Below, one piece after another: positions 12,870 through 24,779 of a DNA stretch of 64,000 nt. Position numbers and translations under genes: made by a program. The notes below the pieces were generated by a model, which searched no databases, was not told where the DNA came from, and worked only from the letters and a program-made list of their open reading frames with translations. Location: NCBI GenBank assembly GCA_964017145.1, contig OZ024844.1:124001-188000 (forward strand), given 5' to 3'. The stretch comes from Agrocybe praecox. Lineage: Eukaryota > Basidiomycota > Agaricomycetes > Agaricales > Agrocybaceae. Position 1 is the stretch's first letter. Every line of letters starts with the position of its first letter.

Positions 12870-13287
12870 GACTTGTGGTTAACAAGAATGACAGCAGAAC
12901 TCACTAGCTTATTTATGCATGAACACCCGATCCTTAACGTAATTTGAGCACCAGTAGCTCATGGATTGTAATCTCTTCCTTGATGGTAGCATGCTCTCCA
13001 CTGACTTCTATGTTCATTGTTTTATCGTTTGAGATGATTTCATGAGCAGGTGATCGAGACATACCGTAAATTACCGTCAGGGCAGGACAAGCCGCTCGCG
13101 GCTTACCTCCCCGGGAACCGGCCCGATACTTCTGTCGTCACATGCGTGCAAGAAAACTGTCTAATGGATTCTTACTGCTGGAGCAATATACATTGATCAC
13201 GTTATACTACGAATGTCTCTTTTCTATCTTTATACCATCTCCAGAACATCCAAGAATAAATAATATCCTAGCAAAAAGTAAGGAAGA
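12870..13287. other. Intergenic, promoter of GH31 copy 1
   Basis: Between the GH31 start (12869, minus) and the end of the first seven-transmembrane gene. A minus-strand TATA-like GCATAAATAAG lies near 12,907-12,917, about 40-50 bp above the ATG. No gene seen. Confidence 0.45.
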
Positions 13288-14557
13288 TCAGATTCGGGGG
13301 TAGAAATGATCCCAAGTTATTATAAATACCCTCTGAGTCGCATAGGTTATGCCTACTAGGAGCGGAACTACAAGAAATGATGTAAATAATCATAGAGGAA
13401 ATTAAATCTATATTTCAACTTGCACAATGATATTCCGTACCCATCCAATAGTAGTCCCCATTCTTGCGAGGAGTACTCTCCAAGTACGCAAGATCTGCAC
13501 CGGGACGCAGAGGTGAGTGGCGTCATCGGTCAGACAGATAGGATTGAACATACATTAAACTTGCCATTGAGAAAAAATTACAGATAAAGCCTCGTACAAT
13601 ATCCGAGGCCATACCGTGTGGCATGAGATACTTTCCTGTTTCTTTACGAATTTGATGAACTTTCAAGAAAATAAGGCCTGATATTAAGGACGTCAGTTGA
13701 GCTAACCCTCTTAGACGTAGATTCTTATTACCTTTCAGAATAATCATGATCAAGATGCCCATGGTCGTTATACCGTTCACAATGTGTGAACTGGTTTGCG
13801 GGTAAATAAATGACTTCGAAATTTGAATCGAGGGTGCGACTCACATCAGCTCCGACTCCATTCTACAAAGTAGCCCAACTGGATCACGGTGTGCCATTAA
13901 TGACTGCCATCCCTCGAGACTGAACTTCAGATAGAGAAATGGTGATTAACAGAAGGAGATTTTCTTCGAGTAACCTTCCTCACTCCAGCGATAATTAAAA
14001 TTACAATGAATAAAATGGCGAGCGGAACAAAGCAAAGCTTTAGGATAATTGGACATTAGACATATAATAATCATATTTAGAATTAATTGCGTATTCACCA
14101 GCCAAATGGATGCATTTGTGATCGGCCTTGCCCCTGAACATCCCAGCGAAAGGATTATAAGATAGACCTCAACCCTTTTTATTCTTCGTGTACAGGGAAT
14201 ATGACTGAAATTAAAATACCTGGGAAAGGAGTGCTGCCCCTGCGAATGCATTCCTATGTAGCATAAACTCAAGTTAACGACCCGGGAGAAATAAAATTTC
14301 ACTCACCAGACCTCGACACCTTTAACCAAAATTGCCTGAATACTACACAGCGTAGGTGAGGGCTCTGGTCCTGTCTGCTGGCCTACAATTAAAACGACAA
14401 TCATGCTTGCCAGCAAGGATGAGAAGAGAAAGGTGAACCAAGTTGCCGTTCTTGGTACTGTGGTAGGTAATCTCCACGCGGTGAGGATCACAACCACCAA
14501 CAGAAACATCCCACAAAACGCGAAGACATCGAAGAGAACAATCTCTACCGCGGCCAT
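13288..14557 (-). CDS. Seven-transmembrane, GPCR-like protein A (divergent; may be damaged)
   Basis: Member of an Agaricomycete seven-transmembrane family of unknown ligand, with four copies in this window. The first exon (14557-14307) encodes two membrane helices and the family hallmark VGQQTGPEP followed by Cys and QAIL. Equivalents of exons 2, 4, 5, 6, 7, 8 and 9 can be read with the same order and phases as in copies B-D. These include HRDPVGLLC (extracellular loop), a long hydrophobic exon 4, and a last exon VPLLVGITYATQ ending at the stop codon at 13288-13290. The equivalent of exon 3 (the Y-F-S-x-x-x-x-E-R loop) was not resolved: sequence after exon 2 resembles it but out of frame. The gene may therefore be decaying or use a splice I missed. 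Unlikely to be a pheromone receptor; no STE3 signature seen. Confidence 0.6.
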
Positions 14558-15686
14558 GGGATGAAAATTGGGCCATGATAGGTTTGAAGAATTGCAGAAT
14601 ATATATGACTCACCCATCATGTTCGTTGCATGAAACACTATCCCAGTGAACATACCCAAAACATACCAGATGACGAACATAATTAACTCTTTCCCTGTCC
14701 AATCAAATTGGTCGACTGAGTGAGTTTACCACAATCATAATTGGCTACTTACTGAAAGATACAAATTGCCATGGTCAGTGATCCACATATCACCTTTATC
14801 TTATCGCGCACTTTATTTTTGGATAAATGCCGTCCCTAATTATGTCCTCGTCACAGAAAGATCTATTATTGAAAGGAGCCTCATTATCACGCTGTGTAGT
14901 GGGTGAAAGGGGGCGTGGCTGTGAATTTCAATAATCGACGTTAAACTTAGTATTGAACCTCACGATCTGTATATGGTGAATGAGAGACAAGAAAATATCA
15001 AAAAATACTATTGACATCACATCATGGTCCACACTCTATATGCGGTGGTTCCGAACCAAAAGAGCCCCTCTTTAATGAGGAGCACCACAGAGAACTGGGA
15101 AGAGTGCTGGCGCGGGTCCATGTTGCACATGGCACCAGATGCCGGAAAAGGTACTATACGGAGGGTTCTACGGGATGCTACGGCTTGACACATAAGAAGA
15201 ACAGAAAGAGACATGTTCGTTTATATCCCCGACGTAATATTACATCTAGACATCTGCATCAAGACCCTAAAAACACAGGGTACATATTAATCACAGTAAA
15301 GTTGCAATGGGCCGGGAACTTTCAAGACGAAAATAAATGGTCGTGACTCGTGCAACTGATGCAACTACTCCCATGGAGCTGATGATCTACGATGGGTAGA
15401 TCATCAGAAGGATAAAGCATTCTGTGGATCTTCTGGGCTTCCTCGCCCGAGAAATTGGATTTTTGAGAAGTGTGATCATAGAGTAGATCTTTTTATTCGA
15501 TACGCTTTGATGTTAGAATTTAAAAAAATTAAAATTAAAATTAAAAGCAGGTTAAATGTTAATGACCGCACAGAAGCCGAAGTTGTATTTACTAATAAAC
15601 ATAGGAGAGGCGCACTAGTTGAATAATTGTGGAACACGGTTCCACTTTGTATAAGATCACACACAGCGCACAAGATTTAATCCAAA
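14558..15686. other. Intergenic
   Basis: Holds the promoter of gene A. A 111-codon plus-strand frame (15011-15346) is Arg/His-rich without family resemblance or splice context and is not called. AT-rich tract near 15,500-15,550. Confidence 0.45.
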
Positions 15687-17366
15687 CTAGTAAACCAAAC
15701 CAAACCCCGGCACTTGTTCTTTACTAGTAATCCTACTGTGCGCTGTATTGATCGTTTCCTGTGAGAACGCCCTCCTGGTCCAGTAAAATCCATAATCCCC
15801 GGTGCTAAGCCCCGTACTTGATGATGCACATAATAGGCTGTAATCATCAGTTGTAGTGGTATCCATAGTATGGACAGGGTCACCCTCCTCGTCAAATTTC
15901 ATTTCCTCGGCGCTCGCGACTACGAATGGTAATCAAACGACAAGTGATTGGGTATTTCTTTGATTTATATCGCATTACGGCTTGGTCGAAGTCAATTTAC
16001 TCCGGTGGTGTCGGTGAAATTTCAAGAGTATTAGGCAGGAAGCCATCTTAGGGCATAGATATATGTTGCTGGGGTTGTCACCTGCAGGTTCTTTTCGGTT
16101 GGTCTATATAAGTCATGCAACTGCCTTCCACGCCTTTCAGTTCTAACGGCCTGTAAGGGACAAGAGACATGGAATTCGTCAGTAGCACTGGTATGAATAT
16201 GAGACAAACGCATACACTTGATGTGTAAACAGAAACTTTATGACAGTCTCGGACACGGACAAAAATCTATCCTGGGCATTCCAGAATTCACCACTATGGT
16301 TGGAGTCATCCAATTATTCGAGAAGCATAACCAAGAATATGCTATCCTTGGAGACTTGACCTCCGAGTATCCACATGCCGATGGGTGTGATGATGCCGTC
16401 CGATTCAGTGGACTGTTAAAGGACGCTAACATCACAGAGAATCCGGGCCATATTGGCATAAAACTCTGGACCAGAGGATAGATAGTATGGATGGATGCTG
16501 GAGGGCAGTGATAATATTTGAAGCCTGCCGATCCACCGTAAGCGGTCTCAGCGAGAAGCTGACTCTACGATCCTAACCTTCACGATAATAGATAAACATG
16601 CTCCTTGTGAAACCGAGCACATTCATCGCGCGGGCATCCTAATATTCCTCATAAATATATAGAGCGGCGTCCCTGTCAGAAAACTAAAGAAAACACACTT
16701 GCTTTTTCACCCAGGTAAGTAATCGCGATGCCTGTTCGTAAATATTTCACTGCGGAAATGCAGATTGTCGAAGGAGGTGAAGATATGCGTCGAGGTCGAG
16801 TTCAAATAAATCAGTCCACAAATCTTCGTTTGCCTGGGTTATTTTGATACAAGAAGACGAGACACAAGAAGCATCGTGGGGAAGCTTGTTTCTACCTGAC
16901 TTATTAGAGCAAAATATATCCCGCAGTGTAAAGATGGTGCCAACCTTGTGCTGTGGAGAGAACGGAAGGTAATTGCATCAGGAAAGTTCTTGCAAGTTGA
17001 TCGTATGCAGTCTGCGGGTCAAGATAAAAGATTCCTGATCTGGCTTTGTCAATAAGATAGTCTTGAAAGTCGGAAGGGAGGATGCGCAATGGTCGTTTGA
17101 TGTCCTCGGGGGCTTCGTCCGTGTCATCGTAGCTTGGGAGGGTCGTTACTTTGATCAGATCTCTTAAGGCAGTATGAATTTTTGCCTTATCGTATCCCAA
17201 GATTTCTGCCAAAATAGATGTCCCGGCGCTCCTATATATACGGAAATGCTGCGTTCGAAAAGCGAAAGAAGGTCAAAACATCTTGCGAATAGTTTCTATC
17301 GCTGACCGAAGTGAGGACATCTTGATACAGTGTATCTTGCTGATACCTTGGGGCGGAAATCGACAT
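15687..17366 (-). pseudogene. Decayed NLR-like C-terminal gene (copy 1)
   Basis: Paralogue of the intact gene at 30,517-32,217, with the same order of parts. It starts with an ATG at 17366, followed by QDTLYQDVLTSVSD. Then come a winged-helix-like region with RILPSDFQDYLIDKARSGIF (about 17,040-17,110), middle exons (16,040-16,730) and a C-terminal tail with STGLSTGDYGFYWTRRA (15,757-15,832). Inactivation is visible. A shift around 17,230 gives an in-frame TAG after AAFPYI. The middle is shortened relative to the intact copy, with a block missing near 16,010-16,030, and several frames are broken between 16,200 and 16,700. The family resembles the region following the NACHT domain in Agaricomycete NTPases; the NTPase part itself is absent. 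Confidence 0.75.
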
Positions 17367-17557
17367 AGAGAAGTTTACGCGTATAGACGCGGGTAGCAGC
17401 TACGAGTAGCTGCGTTGTTAGGGATGAATTGATGGATGGGTTTACCGCAAACCATATTCTCGGCGCCATCACGTCATTTGAGCTTACTTAAACTTTGTAA
17501 TGATGTATACATACATATATAGGGTGTGGGATAGTTGAGTTATCGAACAAAGGAAAT

Positions 17558-18905
17558 TTAACAATGACTATCATGTCTAACAAAGCAATATCGTTCAGGA
17601 ATCCAGGATATCCAGACACACAGGATATCCTTTTTGAATCCAAACAGAATGCAAGCCACTGCAGGTACTGGAATCCGGTGATAAGTTATTTACTTGGATG
17701 GATTAAAACATGATACGTTAACGTCTTACCTGTTACTGTTTCCAGGTTATTAACCGTATACCAGGCCCCAGTATCTTTCATAATCGCATTGAGGGTGGAT
17801 GTACTGGACTCGTAAGTGCGTAAATTTAGCAAGTGATGCGTAGGTGAATATAAAGTGGCACTCACATTATCAAAATTACGAGAAAAACGTTGAAGAAACA
17901 TCCGCGAAAAATTAGGGAAAGCGGAAGGTTATCCTGCTTTAGGAAGTCCTTCAATATATTTCTGTTTTGATATAATTTGATAGCAAGCAAAGCTACAAAT
18001 CATTGTGTGAAATATTAGCCAACATTTTTGATAAACATAAGACCCTCAATATTGCAGCCTTACATTGAAAAAGGAAGATAATAATTGTACCACAAGAGGT
18101 GGAAGCAACGGTAACATAATACCTGCAAGGTGGTCAATTTGGATAAACTTACTCCGAAAATAATTTGACGCTCACATCGTGTAGGAACTTTCATTGAAGT
18201 GACAACGCATTCCCGAGAGATCCCTCTGTACAATATCTGGATGGAGAGCAGCAAGCTGGGGAGCCAAAACCGGTTTTAATGACGTTAACCTCGGATGAGT
18301 GTAATATCGACTCACGGTGACAGAAACAGAGAGGACACATGCTGTAATCGCTCCGGTAATTATGACAGTTAGCTAGGGGACGAAATGACACTTGTTAGCT
18401 CAAGCACAAGAATTAATATTGTACCGACTAATGTGACATATCTCCTCGACATTGTAGTAGACTTTTCCATATACCGCACTGAAAAATATATCTGTCATGT
18501 TCAGCACCCATAAATTAGTATAAGAACATAAAATTGAGTAAAGACATATTAACCTGAGCGAGCATTGCACAACTCGAGAACGTTGCTCTGTGAGTAAATA
18601 GGGCGGTGAGCAAGCTCTACCGGACGACGCGTGACACAAAAGGTAGAAAATGCTCACAAAGTGTCGCTGGGATAGATTAGGATTGCCTGCGTGAAGCATG
18701 CCCATCTGGACGCGCTAGGCCCAGTCTGCTGTCCTAAAATTAAGATATTTGTTGCACTAATAAGTGCCCCAAATGCAATGAAACTGAACCATGTGGAATT
18801 CCTAGGTACTTTAGATGATCCTAGGGCAGTTAGGAAGACAACAGCGAACGCGACCAGTCCAAAGACTCCTATCATATTAAAGATGAGGATAGCGGTGACC
18901 GGCAT
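17558..18905 (-). CDS. Seven-transmembrane, GPCR-like protein B
   Basis: Intact copy of the family. Exon 1 (18905-18658) has helices 1-2 and LGQQTGPSASRWACF-QAILIYP. A 34-nt exon 2 gives ATFSSCAMLAQ. Exon 3 reads IYFSVRYMEKS, and exon 4 is a hydrophobic helix. Exon 5 gives HPDIVQRDLSGMRCHFNESS, exons 6 and 7 carry further helices, exon 8 the loop, and exon 9 LFGFKKDILCVWISWIPERY, ending at 17558-17560. All nine exons share positions and phases with copies C and D. There is no signal peptide and no long cytoplasmic tail. Probably a surface receptor or sensor of the fungal orphan GPCR type; the ligand and G-protein coupling are unknown. Confidence 0.75.
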
Positions 18906-19499
18906 CTGGTCTTTCCTTCTGGGCTCTTAGAGTACTACGTGAGGATGAAGCGGAAAGAAAGTGGTGCCCAGGTATAAGACGTAGCACAGTCTATAAGGCC
19001 TTGAAAGTCAAATGATGATCCACCAATCGTACGCCACAAGATGCTGATTGGAACATGTACATAATCTTCAAAGTGTTGTACTTAAGCTGGACATGGCTTG
19101 AACGAAAAGATCAATCAGATGCACTGGTTCAGTGCGAGACAATCTATCTTGTTCATGGTGAACAAGAAAGATTTACAGTGCGATCGCGGTGTGATGGACA
19201 TTCAAGTTGGATGTAGATGGATGAGTCGCCACAGCCAAATATGAAGATGCCATAGCGGCAGGCCTTATGTACATAATTATTATACTTACACGCAATTACT
19301 CGAATTCAACAACGAACACGCATGATATGAAGCTAATTTCTCGAATCGGGGTTACATGGCTAGAGAAAAATTTGGCACCAAATCCCAGTTATATCATGGC
19401 TAATAAGCGTGTCGTATCCTTGAGATGGTTGGCGCATAGGGCGCCCAAAGGCACCTGTGATTAACAGAAAAATAAAGTGGTATGTCGCCGCAGGCGGCC
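18906..19499. other. Intergenic between seven-transmembrane genes B and C
   Basis: Promoter side of gene B (a minus-strand TATA-like ATAC element near 18,969-18,976) and 3' side of gene C. The frame at 19267-19464 is not supported. Confidence 0.4.
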
Positions 19500-20834
19500 T
19501 CAACGATCAGGTACATCAAGATTATGACGCTTGAAGGGGTTGAATCTCCCGGGAATCCACGATATCCACACACTCAGAATATCCTTCTGACATCCAAATA
19601 GGATGCCTGCCGCTGCCGGTACTATATTTCAGTCGTGAGACCTTAGCTTCGAGGTATTAGAAAGACTATCATCTTACTGAGGACCATCTCCAGGTCGTTA
19701 GCTTGATATGATGATACGGCCCCTTTTCCGGTGTAAAAACTGATTCTGAAATAAAAGGGTTCAATGTTATCAAGCGTTCGGGTGTGAATAAAAAGTGGTA
19801 ATTACATCACCGAAATCAGGATAAAAATATTGAAAAACGTCGCTCGAATAATGATGGGATAGTAAAATGTGTGGTTCTGTAAGCGTTGCTCTAGTGCCCT
19901 TTTGTTTCGGTACATTTTGATAATGAGAAGTGCTGGAGTCATTTCGTTCGATATTAGTCTCGTTTTTCAATACCCCCTAGACGCTAAATAAGTACCTTCG
20001 AAAATCAAAATAAGGACTACACCACAGATTGCTGTGCCAATTGTGATATGATAACTGCAAGAGCAATCGAGTTTGGTCATGCGCATCGATAATCGACAGT
20101 AACCCATAACTCACATTGTGTCCGAAGACTCATTGAAGTGACAACGCATACCCGATGGATCCCTCTGTGTGACACCTGGATGGAGAGCGGCAAACTGTGA
20201 GGCGGCTTCGCTTTAATCGGCTGATAGTACCATCGAGGACGATCTTTATTCACCGTTGCAGAAACAGCCAAAAGACAAATCGTGATGACACTCGGGAAAA
20301 TGGTGAACTAAAAAATGATAAATATGCTAACCTGAGGAATCATCTGAATTGCAGATAATTACCAGTATATTATATCTCCTAGGCATCCTGACGAAACGCT
20401 CAATGCAACGCATCGAGAAGTATATCTTATAGCGTTGGCGAATATCAGTACGAGAAAGATCTAGATAGTTTAATTCAAACACTTACCTGCGCGAGCAATA
20501 TACAACTCGACCACGTCGCTCTGTCCACAATGCGTCATGTAAGAAGAGTTGGGTGTAAGAGGCAAACTTTAAAAGATGAAACTCACAAAATAACGATGGG
20601 ATACACTAAAATTGCCTGCATATAGCATACCCATCCGACTGGGTCCGGCCCAATCTGTTGTCCCATAATCAAGAGATTTGTTGTATCAACAACAACTCCA
20701 GCTGCAATGTAGCTGAACCATGTGGGGGATCTGACTACTTGAGAGGATGCCAGCCCGGTGAGAAACACAACGACCAGCAAGACCAGCCCAGAGACGCCTA
20801 TGATATTAAAGGCGACGATAGCGGCGTCAGACAT
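19500..20834 (-). CDS. Seven-transmembrane, GPCR-like protein C
   Basis: Intact nine-exon member of the same family as A, B and D. Exon 1 (20834-20587) is exactly 248 nt, as in B and D, and includes MGQQIGPDPVGWVCYMQAIL. Exon 2 gives ATWSSCILLAQ and exon 3 IYFSMRCIERFVRMP. Exon 5 gives HPGVTQRDPSGMRCHFNESS and exon 7 KMYRNKRALEQRL. The last exon reads ILFGCQKDILSVWISWIPGRF before the stop at 19500-19502. Each junction keeps frame. The HFNES and QRDPSGMRC loop suggests a conserved extracellular Cys, probably bridged to the Cys after GQQxGP. Function inferred only from topology. Confidence 0.77.
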
Positions 20835-21322
20835 CCGGGAGTATCGTGACGTCGGCGCTCACATAAAACCCAGGAAAATCAGGAGGAAGAAAGAAAGGGG
20901 AGAAAATCGCAGTTCAGAGGCGAAGTTTATATAAGTCTAGAGAAACCAAATTGCCGTGCATCATGTACTTTGAATCATTTTTCACTCACCCTCTCCTTAT
21001 GATGTAACGACCATCATCAAAACTTGGAGTTGATGTTGATTAGAAAGAAGGATCTTTGCGTGAGCCTGTTCCTGTTCAGGCAATAGTATGCGCTATAATT
21101 ATCCCAACATGAGTCGGACACGACCTGTCGTAGCGTTCAAGCCCAAACAACTGATACGGAAACAAGTCTGGGTTATGTTGAGATATATTCGAGCACAGTG
21201 GGAAATTTGGCGATATCAATAAAGCCGCCATGATAGAGATTCGAAGGGTACGAGGTTAACGGGCATATCACACAGTCAGCTGAGCCAAATTGAGGAACAG
21301 GTACTTATCGGTAACCATTCCA
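20835..21322. other. Intergenic, promoter of gene C
   Basis: A minus-strand TATA-like element (TTATATAA, 20,926-20,935) lies about 95 bp above the gene C start. No gene seen in the rest. Confidence 0.45.
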
Positions 21323-22275
21323 AAGCAGACCGTAGTAGATATCAATTCTAGCTTTTTGGAGTAAGCATTCAAAAGGCCTCAATATGCTTGAGGGATGCAA
21401 TACACCTCGCACAACCTGTCGACTCGGAGTCTTTTGAAGGTGCACGCAGTCCGATTGAGGAGCACTAGTTAATGAGGAACACAGAGACGGAAATGGGTTG
21501 AATTTAAAGGACCTGTGGCCGAGTTTCAGAAACCAGGATAATCGCACGAGATTAAATATAAGACGCCGGACCCCTGCAGATTCCAAGTCGATCAGAAGAA
21601 TTAGAATGATGATTGAGGCATGTGCACGAGAACGCACGTACGTACAGGCGTAGACGCGTACGAAATAACAAGGAAAGAGTAAGAGAAGAAGAAATCGCGA
21701 CTCGAGCTTCCTTGCACCTCTTGGACGACGCGTACGAATACGAAGTTCGAACAGAACCAAAAAAAAAAAAAGAACAAAACAAGGAAAGCTAAAGTTGTTG
21801 CCAAATATACGCAATCAAGGAATGCCGAACGGCGAGCGGCAGGAACGTTATTTCTCCCACGGCGCGCTGTTCTATTTTAGGTCCTTCCTTGCTTTCTGGT
21901 TGTTTTTCTTTTTTCGTATTCCTTCTACGCTTTAGAGCGAGCATGAACCTTCTACGTCAAAGAAATAGCTTTGACAAGCTAATGCGACTTGTATGGATCA
22001 ACAATATCCTCCTTCGAGTTTTTTCCTCTCATTGTCGCAGAACAATGCACGGCATTGACACTGAACCGCACTGTGCCAAGTTTACTTCATTAAATTCGAC
22101 CTGTCTAACCGTCATCATACCCAGAGTATACGAGTACTAGTACGTATTTTGAACCAGGAAAACAATAAGCCGCCGCTGAGTCACGACTACGTATGGTATG
22201 GGAAGTCGTGACATATACAAACTACGCCTTTCAAGACGAACAATGATTAATGAAAGATCATTGCACTGTCCTAGA
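21323..22275. repeat. Segmental repeat R1, copy A
   Basis: Collinear similarity to 26,841-27,638 is visible at many points. Examples are CAGACCGT-G-TAG-TATCAATTCTAGC at the left end, TGCCAAATATACGCAATCAAG in the middle and ACTACGCCTTTCAAGACGAA near the right end. The long minus-strand frames inside (21305-21814) are low-complexity and not conserved between the copies, so I do not call them genes. Confidence 0.7.
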
Positions 22276-22501
22276 AACCGCTACTCAAATTAATATTCAA
22301 TATTCAACGCCCAAGTCATCATCTCGATTCTCGAGTGGACCTGAGTGAACCCTGACTCGATTTGGCCAGTTGGACGGAGCCTTAACATAGCATAGTATGT
22401 ACATCCATGCATCAGTATCAATCACCCAGCGGCGCAACGCACGCATACTGCATGCATGACGCCGCAGGGTAATTACATACCCAATTGGATGTACGTACAT
22501 A

Positions 22502-23066
22502 CAGTCAAACCTGTCTTATCCCATAGCTCTCGGTGGACGTCCAAAGCTATGGGTTTGTGGAGGTTATGGGATTGAACAGATAGGCTAAAAATAACTGCAG
22601 AAAAATCGACCAAATTTATGAATTTTCTGCCAATTCTGCAGAGTTTGGACACCGGGAACTCCTTTATTACATCCCTCGAGCACGTCTAAGTACATTCTTG
22701 TAGTCCTCGGGCCACTCAAAATCTATTTGATGATAGTGTTTGGGGATTAATAATCAGGTCTACGCCAATAACGTCAGTCGTGAAGCTGAATAGCCCCGAA
22801 TTGCCTATTTTTCGCCTCAAATGTCATTTCAGGGTTGAATCAATATCATGTGGAACGGCTGTCGTGCTCCCAAAACCACAAAACCATCCCTAAAAAGGAA
22901 GTTTTACCTATGGGATTTTTCCCGAAAGACCTATGGGGTAAGGGTTTAGACAGGATTATGGGTTATGGGTCGAAATTCCCCGCCCACCAAATCGGTGGAC
23001 GCAAAAAGCTATGGGTTACTGGAGGTTATGGGTTTAGACAGTTATGGGATAAGACAGGTTTGACTG
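22502..23066. mobile_element. 565-bp MITE with pogo/Tigger-like ends
   Basis: Perfect terminal inverted repeats of at least 24 bp start CAGTCAAACCTGTCTTATCC at 22502; the inverse complement ends at 23066. The element is flanked by TA on both sides (22500-22501 and 23067-23068). CAGT ends with a TA duplication fit the Tc1/mariner-pogo group. No transposase frame fits inside, so it would be non-autonomous. It sits inside repeat copy A and is absent from copy B, which places its insertion after that duplication. Confidence 0.85.
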
Positions 23067-24300
23067 TATATGTAATACTTAGGGCGTATACTAAATCCAT
23101 AAGTCAATCTCAAAGTGGCTCAATAGGAAGGGTTCGCTTTTCGCTTTTGTAATTGATTTACATACATGAGGCCTGAGGAGAAGGATCAAAACCTATTAAA
23201 ACTTTAAACTTGAGGGCGCCGGTGCTAGCGCGATTGAGAATATCTAGAGTTATAAGTAGTTATTCTGTACTCTAGACCCACGGATACACGGGTCTATATG
23301 ACTTAAGGATCGGAAAAGGGTAAAAAGCCGCTTAATAATAATTACAAAGGAGTATACGTACACGGTATAAAGGGACGAACAAAAGAAGAACCTAAAAAAA
23401 AACAAATAAAAAACAAATAAAGGAGTAAACCAAATCAGGCGCTTTCTAAAGAAAACGTCGGGATCGGGATCCATCAAGTTTCCTTTCCTTTCGATCCCGT
23501 CGTCGGACTCGGACTCGGAGCTCGAACAGTGAACTCGAACAGAGCCCCAACACGATGTACTGCCTACATCAATTACTCTGATATGATTGACCTACTCACT
23601 AGTGCGCGGGACGACGTCAGCATCGGGCTTGAGCACGAGCTTGAGCAAAGAATCGACTCCCAACGCCCGTGGACTTTGATCAAAGTTGGGCCACCGGTGA
23701 CCGTGACCCAACGAGTGACGGACGTCGGGCGACAAATTCGGACCGCGGCCCGTACTTGGGTCGGTCCCGATAAGTCGCGTCGCGTCGGTCTTCGTCCAGA
23801 CCCGCTCTAAGCTCTTCGCCTTGGATCTATTCTTATTCGTTCGAGTTCCGTGCATCAGCGTGTCATATACTCTTACACACGTCCGAGGACCGACGTACTT
23901 ATGTTCCGCCCCGAACAAATTTGCATGTTTGTACATCGGCCGCGTCGCGTCGCGTTCAAGTGTCTTCCTCGTCTTCTTCATCGTCAACCTTCCCCGGGTC
24001 CGCCTCGGCCTCGGCTCCCCTGCTTCGCGTCCCCTCTCTGTCTCTGTTCTCACCTACTCAGAGCATGATCGCTTTGACTTTGACGTCGGCACCATCTCGA
24101 GTCGAGTCGACTTCACCACGTATCCCTGCAGGTTCGTCCATTGTCCTATCCGTGTCCCGTCCCTTTCCGTATCAATTTCGTGTTTCGCTATCCCTACATA
24201 TGTAAAGATAATCCAGACCCGGACTTATCATACCATAAGATCCCTAGGCTGCTCCTGCTCCTGCTCTCCATTCCTTACAGTAATAGCGTTCGATGATGAC

Positions 24301-24320
24301 GCCTGCCAATGCCATTGATT
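24301..24320. other. Paralogous empty site of the 6.7-kb transposon
   Basis: GCCTGCC followed directly by AATGCCATTGATT. At the transposon the left flank ends in GCCTGCC (33,811-33,817) and the right flank reads GCCTGCCATGCCATTGATT (40,546-40,564). This locus therefore shows the same sequence with a single GCCTGCC and no insertion. Confidence 0.7.
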
Positions 24321-24779
24321 AATATTATCATGTACTTATGCGTATGTGTCGTACTTAGGGCCCGCCGCCAAATATATGATCATCCGATGCGTCAATACGC
24401 GAAAAATTCAACAGTGTTTCATGAATAATCATACATCCTACATATGTAACATATTACCTCGTTTTCATTAGAGCAAAACAATCCATAGATCTTGAGCTCA
24501 ATAAAAACTATTCATTCATTCAGTTTATTATATAGGTACGTATGTACATATATGCCATTGATTGAGTGATTGGAGATTGTATTGTCGTTATTAGTTGCTG
24601 AGCGTGTACCAGCCAACCAGGGCCGAGGAAGCAGAGCAAAGGAGAGGAAAGAAAATAAAAGGAAAGGAAAGGAAAATAAAAAGAAGCCAAAACGGCCACA
24701 GCAGAAAAGAAAAGAAAGTCCAAAAAAGTAAAAACCTCTCCCTCTCCTCCTCAAACTCTAAAAACGCTCAACGCTCAAC

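Larger units (their letters stand above)
22425..24330. repeat. Segmental repeat R2/R3, copy A
   Basis: Similar to 29,230-30,100 (copy B) and, in its right part, to 32,600-33,817 (copy C). Shared landmarks are GCATGACGCCGCAGGGTA, ATTTACATACA-GAGGC-TGAGGA, AGGGACGAACAAAAGAAGAA and the TCGGACTCGGACTCGG simple-sequence tract. It is interrupted by a MITE (22,502-23,066). Overlapping frames on both strands at 23,592-24,318 come from this biased sequence and are rejected as genes. Confidence 0.65.

Noticed and set aside
15011..15346. 111-codon plus-strand frame
   Set aside because: Arg/His-rich composition, no domain, no promoter or splice context; likely chance.
13288..20834. Mating-type pheromone receptor cluster
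   Set aside because: The proteins have seven helices but none of the STE3 hallmarks I know, and there are no pheromone precursor (CAAX) or homeodomain genes nearby.
23592..24318. Long overlapping open frames on both strands (up to 165 codons)
   Set aside because: They lie in biased simple-sequence DNA of repeat R3, are not conserved in copies B and C, and encode Ser/Arg/Val-rich strings with no domain.
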